Of a stretch of 38,907 bases of DNA, positions 16,304 to 24,438 are shown piece by piece. Each line of letters opens with the position of its first letter. Position 1 is the first letter of the stretch. Below the pieces are notes generated by a model that saw nothing but the letters and a program-made list of their open reading frames with translations, did no database searches and was not told where the DNA came from. The position numbers were made by a program, and so were the translations under genes. The stretch is from Bacteroidales bacterium (GTDB lineage Bacteria; Bacteroidota; Bacteroidia; Bacteroidales; UBA932): assembly GCA_024401695.1 (NCBI GenBank), contig JAKSKN010000018.1, forward strand, positions 1-38,907, read 5' to 3'.

Positions 16304-17614
16304 CTATCTTTTAATCCTTGCTTTAATTTCCCAGGTGCGGATTCTATCTTTATACAGATTGTTTGCATTGACCTTCTCTATGTCGAGAGCTGCATCGGAA
16401 TTATCATCCCAGCGGCGGCAATTGTACAGCACGTCCCAGATGCGCCCTATGCGGTAGTCGCGGCTTATACGGAGCGCCACGGCATAGTCCTCGCCATATT
16501 TGGTAGTAGGGAAATTGATGGAGCGGGCAAGCGGGGTCCAGAACCCGCGCGGAGCGCCCAACCCATTGATTCTCAAAGCATTGTTCCGTCCATTTTCAGG
16601 AGTCCATTCCTTATGGTCAATAATTCCCGGAGGTATGGTTTCAAGATTGAAATCAGTAATCCTGTAGGTTCCGATGACCATTGCACAGTTCTGTCCATAG
16701 AAGGCATCGACGAACTTCTGAACGGTGTTTTCATCGTAATACATATCATCGGAATCAAGCTGAAGGGCGAAACGCCCGCACTTCGGATGATGCAGGGCGG
16801 CGTTCCAGTTGCCGCCTATCGCGTGGTATGACTTATCCTGGGCGATATATACCAGCTTCTCGTCATCAAAGCTCCTGATCACATCGACCGTACCGTCGGT
16901 CGAATTGTCATCCACCACAATCACGTTGTATCTGAAAGAGGTCTTCTGATTCAAGGCCGAACGTATCGCGTCCCCTATCGTGCGCACCCTGTTCCTGCAG
17001 GGAATGACGACCGAAGCCTCATACTCGAACTCCCCTTCTTTCAGGTCAACCTCCTTGAATTCGGGCGCCAGATAAGCGCCTATGGCCTTGAGGTGCGACG
17101 TGCAGGCCTTCTCCATTTCAATCTGGACAGCACGGTTGCGGGGATCGACATAATCGAACTGCTTCTCCCCGGACTTCCGGGTATCAAGTTCGACTTCGTA
17201 ATAGAGAAACTCATTGATATGTTCGATAGCACCTTCGCGGGAAGCACGCAGCCGCAGGTCATACAGGCCGGCGAATTCATATTCCTCCACCATCTCGGCG
17301 GCAACCTTCCTGAGCACCGAAGTCCTGTACAGCTGCACTCCGCCGAAGTCGAAATCATCGCGGAGCGCACCGGGCTGGCAGTCAATGACAGGATAAGCCG
17401 TGACCTTGCCGTCGATCTCGGCAAAGTGGTCGGCGTAAACCATTGCGGCACCCGTATCCCCGGCAATCTGGATCATACGCTCAAGCCCATAGTTCACCCA
17501 GCGCAGTCCGGTCGGTTTCGTATATATCAAGGTGTATTCCTTGTCGCTCGCTGCGGCAATCTCACGGATGCGCGCTGTCGAGACCCTTGGAGAAATGTTG
17601 AAAACAGTGGTCAT
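16304..17614 (-). CDS. GT2 family glycosyltransferase with extra N-terminal domain
   Basis: A 436-residue cytoplasmic protein with no signal peptide. The GT-A fold runs from about residue 205: ASVVIPCRNR, then VIVVDDNSTDGT and the metal-binding LQLDSDD motif, with GEDYAVALRI further on. The first 200 residues look like a second, degenerate GT2-like half (YTLIYTKPTGLRWVNYG and MVYADH). The acceptor is unknown. I use the ATG at 17614; a TTG at 17623 is in frame but falls inside the promoter. It diverges from the DPM1-like gene. Related proteins often lie in surface-polysaccharide loci; here the link is only adjacency. Confidence 0.82.
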   Translation of the reverse strand: MTTVFNISPRVSTARIREIAAASDKEYTLIYTKPTGLRWVNYGLERMIQIAGDTGAAMVYADHFAEIDGKVTAYPVIDCQPGALRDDFDFGGVQLYRTSVLRKVAAEMVEEYEFAGLYDLRLRASREGAIEHINEFLYYEVELDTRKSGEKQFDYVDPRNRAVQIEMEKACTSHLKAIGAYLAPEFKEVDLKEGEFEYEASVVIPCRNRVRTIGDAIRSALNQKTSFRYNVIVVDDNSTDGTVDVIRSFDDEKLVYIAQDKSYHAIGGNWNAALHHPKCGRFALQLDSDDMYYDENTVQKFVDAFYGQNCAMVIGTYRITDFNLETIPPGIIDHKEWTPENGRNNALRINGLGAPRGFWTPLARSINFPTTKYGEDYAVALRISRDYRIGRIWDVLYNCRRWDDNSDAALDIEKVNANNLYKDRIRTWEIKARIKR

Positions 17615-17620
17615 ATGACA

Positions 17621-17659
17621 CAAATATAGTTAAATTCACACGAATATTGCTATATTTGT
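17621..17659. promoter_or_regulatory. Symmetrical divergent promoter pair
   Basis: Two perfect -7 boxes, TATATTTG on the minus strand (17621-17628) and on the plus strand (17651-17658), form a 10-bp inverted repeat (ACAAATATAG at 17620-17629, CTATATTTGT at 17650-17659). They face outward to the GT2 gene (ATG 17614) and the DPM1-like gene (ATG 17676). Only 6 and 17 bases separate each box from its ATG, so the messages would be leaderless or nearly so. No clear -33 elements. Confidence 0.6.
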
Positions 17660-17675
17660 TCATCTATACGAGAAT

Positions 17676-18392
17676 ATGAAAAAGCTGGTCATAATCCCTA
17701 CCTACAACGAAATCGAGAACATCGAAAAGATCTGCCGTGCAGTGCTTTCCCTGCCGGAAGCCTTCGACATCCTCGTGATAGATGACGGTTCGCCGGACGG
17801 CACCGCCTCCGCAGTCAGGCAGCTCCAGGCCGGATGCGAAGAAAGACTTCACCTGATGGAGCGCAGTGGCAAGCTCGGGCTGGGAACCGCGTACATCGCC
17901 GGTTTCAAATGGGCCCTCGGGCACGGCTATGACTATATTTTCGAAATGGATGCCGATTTTTCACACAACCCGGACGACCTCCCGCGCCTCCTCGCAGCCT
18001 GTACGGAAGGCGGGGCGGACCTTTCCGTCGGCTCCCGTTACTCGGACGGCATCAATGTGGTCAACTGGCCTTTCGGCCGCATCCTCATCTCATACTGTGC
18101 CTCCATCTATGTCAGGCTGGTCCTTGGGGTCAGGATCTACGACAGCACAGCCGGTTTCGTATGCTATTCCAGGAAGGTGCTCGAAACCATCGACCTTGAC
18201 GACGTGCGGATGAAAGGCTATGGTTTCCAGATAGAGATGAAATACACCGCCGCAAAATACGGCTTCAAGCTTTCAGAAGTTCCCGTCATCTTCGTCAACC
18301 GCAAGGAAGGCACGTCCAAGATGTCCGGCAGCATCTTCGGCGAGGCATTCTGGGGTGTCATAGGCCTCCGCTTCCGCAAATTCCATAAATGA
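17676..18392 (+). CDS. Polyprenol monophosphomannose synthase-like GT2
   Basis: A 238-residue GT2 enzyme of the DPM1 type. Motifs: IIPTYNEIENIEKI at the N-terminus, ILVIDDGSPDGT near 31-42, FEMDADFSHNPDDLP near 88-102 (DxD metal site) and VGSRYSDG near 116. The full length fits the catalytic domain alone, with no membrane extension. It would transfer mannose (or a related sugar) from a nucleotide donor to undecaprenyl phosphate at the membrane face. Its TGA overlaps the ATG of tex (ATGA), so the two are translationally coupled. Confidence 0.87.
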   Translation: MKKLVIIPTYNEIENIEKICRAVLSLPEAFDILVIDDGSPDGTASAVRQLQAGCEERLHLMERSGKLGLGTAYIAGFKWALGHGYDYIFEMDADFSHNPDDLPRLLAACTEGGADLSVGSRYSDGINVVNWPFGRILISYCASIYVRLVLGVRIYDSTAGFVCYSRKVLETIDLDDVRMKGYGFQIEMKYTAAKYGFKLSEVPVIFVNRKEGTSKMSGSIFGEAFWGVIGLRFRKFHK

Positions 18393-20539
18393 AAGAGCTA
18401 TATATCAACCACATAGCCGACTATCTCCAGCTTAAGAGCTGGCAGGTCGAGAATTGTGCCGTCATGTTCGAGGACGGCGACACCATCCCCTTCATCAGCC
18501 GCTACCGCAAGGAAAAGACAGGCGGTATGGACGACGCCGAAGTGGCAGAGGTCAAGCACTGGATCGACGTCTTCACCGAGATGGAAAAGCGCAAGGAGAC
18601 AGTCCTCAAGACCATTTCCGAGGCCGGGGCGCTCAATGATGAACTCAAGGGGAGGATCGAAGGATGCGTCTCTGCCACCGAGCTGGAGGACATCTACCTG
18701 CCGTTCAAGCCGAAACGGCGCACACGCGCGACGATAGCCAGGGAACTGGGCCTCGAACCGCTTGCCGACGTGATGTGGAACGTCCGCTCACGCGACATCA
18801 TCGCTTCGGCCAGGCCCTTCGTCAAAGGCAAGGTCGGCAGCGTTGAAGATGCCCTCGCGGGCGCACGCGACATCGTTGCCGAGCGCTTGAGCGAGACGGC
18901 GGGCATACGCGAGAATCTGCGCGCAATCTTCCGCCAGCGCCGCATAGTGTCTGCGGTCACGAAAGCCGGAAAGGAATCGCAGGAGGCCGACAAATACCGC
19001 CTGTACTTCAATTTCTCGATGCCTCTCAACCGGATCCCTTCACACAATCTCCTCGCAATGCTGCGTGCCGAGAAGGAAGGCTTCCTGTCAATAGGCATTG
19101 ACGCCGACCCGGAGAAATGCGGCAGCAAGATCTACTACGATTTCTGCCAGGAACATTCCTATCCGTCCGGAGAGCTCTGCAACCAGATCAAGGATGCCGT
19201 CGCCGACGCGTTCAAGCGCCTGCTCGAACCTTCGATCTCGGGCGAAGTGATACGCGAAGCCAAGGAAAAGGCCGACATCGAGAGCATCAAGGTCTTCGGT
19301 GAGAACCTGCGCCAGCTGCTGCTTGGGGCTCCTGTGGGCCAGAAACGCACGATGGCGATCGACCCCGGCTTCAGGAACGGCTGCAAGATCGCCTGTCTCG
19401 ATGAGCGCGGGGCGCTGCTCCACCATACGATAATATTCCCGCATCCCCCGCAGAACGAAAAAGTGAAATCCATCGTCTGCGTGCAGGAGATGCTTGAGAA
19501 ATACAACATCCAGGCAGTTGCGATAGGCAACGGCACAGCATCCCGCGAAACGGAGGAATTCATGAAAAAGATATCCCTCCCGGAAGGCTGCAGGGTCTGG
19601 ACCGTCAGCGAAGACGGCGCATCCATCTATTCAGCTTCAGAAGTAGCACGGAAGGAATTCCCCGACGAGGACGTGACGGTGCGCGGAGCCGTGTCCATAG
19701 GACGCCGGCTGATGGACCCGCTCGCAGAACTCGTCAAGATTGACCCGAAGAACCTCGGCATAGGCCAGTATCAGCACGACGTCGACCAGGCGCTTCTGAA
19801 AGAAAAGCTGGACAACACCGTTGAGAGCTGTGTGAACGCCGTGGGCGTCAATCTGAACACAGCTTCGCCATACCTTCTCGCCTACGTGTCGGGCATAGGC
19901 CCCGCACTCGCAGAGAACATCATTGCATACCGCAGCGCCGAAGGCGGCTTCAGGAGCAGGGCTGAATTGAAAAAGGTTCCGCGTCTCGGCTCGAAAGCCT
20001 TCGAGCAGTGCGCGGGTTTCCTCCGCATCCGCGGAGCCGAAAATCCCCTGGACAATTCTGCCGTTCACCCCGAATCGTATCCAATAGTCGACAGGATGGC
20101 GCGTTCGCTCGGTGTCTCCACCCGTGAGCTTGTGGGCAATGCGGAGCTCTGCGCCAGGATATCCGCCCGGGATTTCGTAACCGACGAAGCCGGACTGCCG
20201 ACAATCAACGACATACTGAAGGAACTTGCCAAACCTGGGCTCGACCCACGGGAGCAGGCATCAGAATTCGAATTCGCCGAAGACATACACTCCATAGAAG
20301 ACCTCAAGGTGGGGATGGAACTGCCGGGCATCGTCACGAACATCACCAATTTCGGTGCATTCGTCGACATAGGCCTTCACGACAACGGCCTCATCCACGT
20401 GTCACAGATGGGTCCGCGCGGTACGGATCCGACGAAGGTAGTCAAGCTGCACCAGCAGATAAAGGTAAGCGTCCTTGGAGTAGACCTGGAAAGGGGAAGG
20501 ATATCCCTTTCGCTGAAGAACGGGGTCAGTCGCCGCTAG
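18389..20539 (+). CDS. tex: Tex-type RNA-binding transcription accessory protein
   Basis: A 716-residue protein with the full Tex architecture: an N-terminal helical domain with FISRYRKEKTGGMDD, the LPFKPKRRTRATIARE segment near 104-118, a YqgF/RNase H-like domain from about 320 (RTMAIDPGFRNGCKIA), a helix-hairpin-helix region near 490-560 (LLAYVSGIGPALAENI) and a C-terminal S1 domain (NITNFGAFVDIGLHDNGLIH). Tex proteins bind nucleic acid and influence transcription. The start overlaps the DPM1-like stop. The 3' end overlaps the convergent ClC gene by 14 bases. Confidence 0.95.
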   Translation: MKELYINHIADYLQLKSWQVENCAVMFEDGDTIPFISRYRKEKTGGMDDAEVAEVKHWIDVFTEMEKRKETVLKTISEAGALNDELKGRIEGCVSATELEDIYLPFKPKRRTRATIARELGLEPLADVMWNVRSRDIIASARPFVKGKVGSVEDALAGARDIVAERLSETAGIRENLRAIFRQRRIVSAVTKAGKESQEADKYRLYFNFSMPLNRIPSHNLLAMLRAEKEGFLSIGIDADPEKCGSKIYYDFCQEHSYPSGELCNQIKDAVADAFKRLLEPSISGEVIREAKEKADIESIKVFGENLRQLLLGAPVGQKRTMAIDPGFRNGCKIACLDERGALLHHTIIFPHPPQNEKVKSIVCVQEMLEKYNIQAVAIGNGTASRETEEFMKKISLPEGCRVWTVSEDGASIYSASEVARKEFPDEDVTVRGAVSIGRRLMDPLAELVKIDPKNLGIGQYQHDVDQALLKEKLDNTVESCVNAVGVNLNTASPYLLAYVSGIGPALAENIIAYRSAEGGFRSRAELKKVPRLGSKAFEQCAGFLRIRGAENPLDNSAVHPESYPIVDRMARSLGVSTRELVGNAELCARISARDFVTDEAGLPTINDILKELAKPGLDPREQASEFEFAEDIHSIEDLKVGMELPGIVTNITNFGAFVDIGLHDNGLIHVSQMGPRGTDPTKVVKLHQQIKVSVLGVDLERGRISLSLKNGVSRR

Positions 20540-22271
20540 TAATCTCCCGCAATTCCGCCCTGTAGGCCATCAGGAGCCTTGATTTGGAAATGAATCCGAG
20601 GTACCTGCCATCGGCGCCGACGACAGGCAGACGCCAGGCCTCGGTCCTCTCGAACTTGCTCATCACGTCTTCAATCCTCTCCTCTTCCCTTACGATTTCA
20701 GGAGCGGATTCCATCAGGTTATAAACCTTCGTGGTATTGTACAGATCAGAACGGAAAAGATATTTCCTGACATTCGCCACATCTATCATCCCCTGGAACG
20801 ACCCGTCATCGCCAAGGACGGCAATCACGGCGGCATCGCTGTTGGATATGGCTTTCACAAGCTTACGGAGGCTGTCATTGACGCGGACACGCGGATATTT
20901 GTCACGGATGAGGTCCTTCGTGCGGAGCAGGGTCATCACAGCCTGGTCATTGTCGTGAGTCAGCAGATCACCGCTTTGGGCGATACGCTTGGTATAGATG
21001 GAATATTTCTCGAATATGCGTACAAAGCCGAAAGAAACGGTGGATGTGAGGATCAATGGGATGAGAAGCTCATATCCGCCGGATATCTCCGCGATAAGGA
21101 AGATTGCCGTCATCGGGGCCTGCATCACCGAGGCCATAAGCGCAGCCATACCCACAAGGACGAAATTCTGCTCAGGCACGCCCGCTCCCAGAAGATTGAG
21201 GCTGCGTGCCACGGCAAATCCTAGGATCGCACCCGAAAACAGGGTCGGACCGAACGTTCCGCCGACTCCCCCTCCGGCGTTTGTCAGAGTCATCGCAAGC
21301 ACCTTGGCAAAGAAGACAAACACGAAGAAAATGACGACCCCCCACGGAGAAGCCATCAGGAACGACAGAAGAGAACCGCTCTCAAGCGATATCTCGTGGC
21401 CGTTCAGCAACGCAAGCATTGAATCGTACCCTTCACCGTAGAGCGGTGGGAAAAGGAAGATGAGCAGGCCGAGCGCGACGGCACAGAGCACCCACTTCAG
21501 GTACGCGTTCTCAAATTTCGCGAACTTGTCCTCAAGCCAGAGCGTGGTTCTGGTAAAATACAGGGCGGCGAAGGCACCGACCACGCCCAGAATGATGTAG
21601 AACGGTATATTGCCTATGGAGAATGTGGTCAGTGTGCAGGCGAATGAAGGGTTCTGGCCGCAGAAGATATATGCCACAACGGTTGCCGAGATTGAGGAGA
21701 TCAGCATAGGAAGCATCGTCTTGAGGGACAGATTGAACATCAGGATCTCCATCGTGAACAGGACACCGGCCAGAGGGGCCTTGAAGATGCCAGCAACCGC
21801 ACCCGCAGCACCGCAGCCGAGAAGCGTGGTGACGCTTCGGTGCGACAGGCCGGAAATACGGCCCAGGTTACTGCCTATGGCGGCGCCGGTATAGACGATA
21901 GGCGCCTCGGCACCGACAGAACCACCGAATCCGATGGTTATCGATGATGTGAGTATCGAGGACCAGTTATTGTGAGGTTTTATCCTCGACTCATTCCTGG
22001 ACACGGCCAGAAGCGCCTTTGTGACTCCGTGGCCAATGTTGTCCCTGATCAGGTAACGGACAAGCAGCATTGAGATCAGCACGCCTAGGCCCGGAAGCAC
22101 AAGGTATTGCCAGTTGAAGGCTGAAGAGATGAACTCCCCGTTGGCAAAGTCCTTGATGACATCGATGAGCCACCTCAATAAAACGGCTGCGAGCCCCGAT
22201 GTGATTCCCACAACAAGGCTCAACAGCAGGAGCTTGTTACGCTCCGGTATTTTACTGAAAGGATTCTGCAC
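20526..22271 (-). CDS. ClC family chloride channel/transporter with CBS pair
   Basis: A 581-residue membrane protein with a GTG start 2 bases after the preceding stop. ClC signatures: GSVGAEAP (117-124, with the gating-type Glu122) and GGVGGTFGP in the second half, within about ten hydrophobic helices. Residues about 440-575 hold two CBS domains, which usually bind adenine nucleotides. It moves chloride or similar anions across the inner membrane; exchanger versus channel is not assigned. It is the last gene of the rpoD cluster, and its stop overlaps tex. Confidence 0.93.
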   Translation of the reverse strand: MQNPFSKIPERNKLLLLSLVVGITSGLAAVLLRWLIDVIKDFANGEFISSAFNWQYLVLPGLGVLISMLLVRYLIRDNIGHGVTKALLAVSRNESRIKPHNNWSSILTSSITIGFGGSVGAEAPIVYTGAAIGSNLGRISGLSHRSVTTLLGCGAAGAVAGIFKAPLAGVLFTMEILMFNLSLKTMLPMLISSISATVVAYIFCGQNPSFACTLTTFSIGNIPFYIILGVVGAFAALYFTRTTLWLEDKFAKFENAYLKWVLCAVALGLLIFLFPPLYGEGYDSMLALLNGHEISLESGSLLSFLMASPWGVVIFFVFVFFAKVLAMTLTNAGGGVGGTFGPTLFSGAILGFAVARSLNLLGAGVPEQNFVLVGMAALMASVMQAPMTAIFLIAEISGGYELLIPLILTSTVSFGFVRIFEKYSIYTKRIAQSGDLLTHDNDQAVMTLLRTKDLIRDKYPRVRVNDSLRKLVKAISNSDAAVIAVLGDDGSFQGMIDVANVRKYLFRSDLYNTTKVYNLMESAPEIVREEERIEDVMSKFERTEAWRLPVVGADGRYLGFISKSRLLMAYRAELREITSGD

Positions 22272-22273
22272 TA

Positions 22274-22651
22274 TTATGCGTCTGCCGCGTCATCATCGCC
22301 GCCATACTGGGCGATATTGTCGTCAGGAAGGGTATTGCCCTCATCCTCTCCGCCGGTAGCGCCCGCAACCTGTTCGTTTTCGGCTTCCTCTTCGCCTTCC
22401 AGCCATCTCTCGATATCTTCGGCGTCATCGGTTTCAACCTGTATCTTCACGAGATAAATGTCATCGGGGAACTCTTCGAGTTCGTCCATCAGCACGGCAT
22501 AGAACGGAGTACCGTCCGGCTTTGTATATCTGGTGAGGTCTGGGAGAAAATCATTGAAACCTTTCGGGTATCGCTTGTTGAAGATGTCCTGAAGCTCGGG
22601 ACTCATCTTCTCATAACTGATAATATGACGTTTTTTGTTGTCTGATGGCAT
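22274..22651 (-). CDS. Conserved Bacteroidales hypothetical protein, acidic tail
   Basis: A 125-residue soluble protein starting at ATG 22651 (MPSDNKKRHIISYEKMSPE); a TTG start 24 bases upstream is less likely. The first 80 residues are a compact fold with DIFNKRYPKGFNDFLPD, KPDGTPFYAVL and DDIYLVKIQVE, a pattern I recall from short Bacteroidetes proteins of unknown function. The last 45 residues are highly acidic and low in complexity (EGEEEAENEQ, GGEDEGN). It lies between ygiQ and the ClC gene, likely in the same transcript. No function can be assigned. Confidence 0.8.
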   Translation of the reverse strand: MPSDNKKRHIISYEKMSPELQDIFNKRYPKGFNDFLPDLTRYTKPDGTPFYAVLMDELEEFPDDIYLVKIQVETDDAEDIERWLEGEEEAENEQVAGATGGEDEGNTLPDDNIAQYGGDDDAADA

Positions 22652-22710
22652 AGTGATCGTATTTAGGTAGTGCAATAATAAGCCTATTTTCGGAAATCAA
22701 AAAATAAATC

Positions 22711-24438
22711 CTACTTCTTGTTGAAAAAAAGTTGTTTCTGCGCCTTCTTCCTGTCCGGATCCCGCTCCACGAAAACAGGCTTGAGCGTCCTCGGGTCAAG
22801 TCCGGTGTAGAACATCACGGATGAGGTGGTCATAGGTGTCGGGGTGAAATCCTGCACCTGGTCCATCCATATCCCCTTGAGGCCCGGATTATGCGCGAGG
22901 CGCTCCATATCCTGGAAAGTGCATCCGGGATGGGAGGAAATGAAATATGGGACAAGTTCCGTATGTGTTCCGTTCTCACGGTTGATCGCATCGAATTCAG
23001 TCCTCAGCCTTTCAAACAGCTTGAAGGACGGCTTCGCCATATAGCCGAGCACCTTGTCTTCCGTATGCTCCGGCGCAACTTTCAGCCGTCCGGAAGTATG
23101 CTCGAGCATCAGTGATTTCAGATACGGCTTCCCGCTGTCATCGATAAAGCCTTTTTCGTCCAGGAAAAGGTCATAACGCACTCCGCTGCCGATGTACGCA
23201 TGCTTGACGCCCTTCACCGCCATCACCTTGTCATACATCCGCAGCACGCGTTCGTGAGAGCGGTCAAGATTGCGGCACGGGGCCGGATACAGGCAGGATT
23301 TGCGGCGGCAGACCTCGCAACGCGACGGGTCGGTGCCGTGCATTCCGTACATATTCGCCGTAGGCGCGCCGAGGTCGGAGATGTTGCCGTGGAATTCCGG
23401 CATCGCAGCCAGCCTGCGCACTTCCGCAACTATGGATTCCTCAGAACGTGACTGGATGAACTTGCCCTGATGCGCCGCTATCGTGCAGAAGTTGCATCCA
23501 CCGAAGCATCCGCGGTGCGTGATGATTGAATCCTTGATCATATCATACGCAGGAATGCGCTTGCCCGCGTAGCGCGGGTGCGGCAGCTTGGTGAACGGAA
23601 GGTCCCAGAAGGAATCCATCTCCTCCGTCGTTGCAGGCGGATATGGCGGGTTCACCTGGACATAGCCGTCACCCACAGCCTCCACGATGGTCTGCGGATG
23701 AAGCATATTGGCGTGGGTCTCAATCTCGTGGAAGTTTTCCGCGAAGGCCTTCCTGTCTTTCCGGCAGGTTTCGAACGAATGGAGGACGAGAGCCCCCTCA
23801 AGCTTGCAGCGGCCCTTGCGCAGGAACGCCACCTGAGGTATCCTTTCCATCTGATGGAGGTTTCGCCCGGCCTCGATCGCCTTTGTCAGTTCAAGCATAG
23901 GGCGCTCCCCCATCCCGTAGCAGAGCCAGTCAGCACCGCTGTCCACAAGGATCGACGGCATAAGGCAGTCATCCCAATAGTCATAGTGGGTAAGCCGGCG
24001 CAAAGACGCCTCAACGCCGCCTATCACCACCGGGACCTCAGGCCACAGCTGCTTGAGTATCCTGGTATATACCGTCACAGCCCTGTCCGGACGCTGACCG
24101 GACTTCCCTTCAGGCGTGTATGCATCGTCGTGGCGCAGCCTCTTGCCGGCGGTGTAATGGTTCACCATAGAATCCATCGCTCCGCTGCAGACGGCGAAAT
24201 ACAGCCTCGGTGCGCCCAGCTTGCGGAAATCCCGCAGGTCATCGCGCCAGTTCGGCTGGGGCACCACAGCTACCCTGTAGCCGTGTTTTTCGAGCCAGCG
24301 TGCAATGCAGGCCGTGCCGAAACTCGGGTGGTCCACAAAGGCGTCTCCAGAGAACAGGATGACGTCTATGTAGTCCCATCCAAGCTTCTTGACCTCCTTG
24401 ACGGAAGTAGGGATATTACATTCTCTCAGGGAGTTCAA
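22711..24438 (-). CDS. ygiQ: YgiQ family radical SAM protein
   Basis: A 575-residue protein with the UPF0313/YgiQ N-terminal domain (LGWDYIDVILFSGDAFVDHPSFG near 19-41; GGVEASLRRLTHYDYW near 140-155) and a radical SAM core with the CxxxCxxC cluster ligands Cys311, Cys315, Cys318 in RGCFGGCNFCTIAAHQGK. A C-terminal extension follows. The reaction is unknown in the family. No ATG exists at the N-terminus: the best start is TTG at 24438, overlapping the argS end by 23 bases, with a CTG at 24429 as alternative. Confidence 0.92.
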   Translation of the reverse strand: MNSLRECNIPTSVKEVKKLGWDYIDVILFSGDAFVDHPSFGTACIARWLEKHGYRVAVVPQPNWRDDLRDFRKLGAPRLYFAVCSGAMDSMVNHYTAGKRLRHDDAYTPEGKSGQRPDRAVTVYTRILKQLWPEVPVVIGGVEASLRRLTHYDYWDDCLMPSILVDSGADWLCYGMGERPMLELTKAIEAGRNLHQMERIPQVAFLRKGRCKLEGALVLHSFETCRKDRKAFAENFHEIETHANMLHPQTIVEAVGDGYVQVNPPYPPATTEEMDSFWDLPFTKLPHPRYAGKRIPAYDMIKDSIITHRGCFGGCNFCTIAAHQGKFIQSRSEESIVAEVRRLAAMPEFHGNISDLGAPTANMYGMHGTDPSRCEVCRRKSCLYPAPCRNLDRSHERVLRMYDKVMAVKGVKHAYIGSGVRYDLFLDEKGFIDDSGKPYLKSLMLEHTSGRLKVAPEHTEDKVLGYMAKPSFKLFERLRTEFDAINRENGTHTELVPYFISSHPGCTFQDMERLAHNPGLKGIWMDQVQDFTPTPMTTSSVMFYTGLDPRTLKPVFVERDPDRKKAQKQLFFNKK

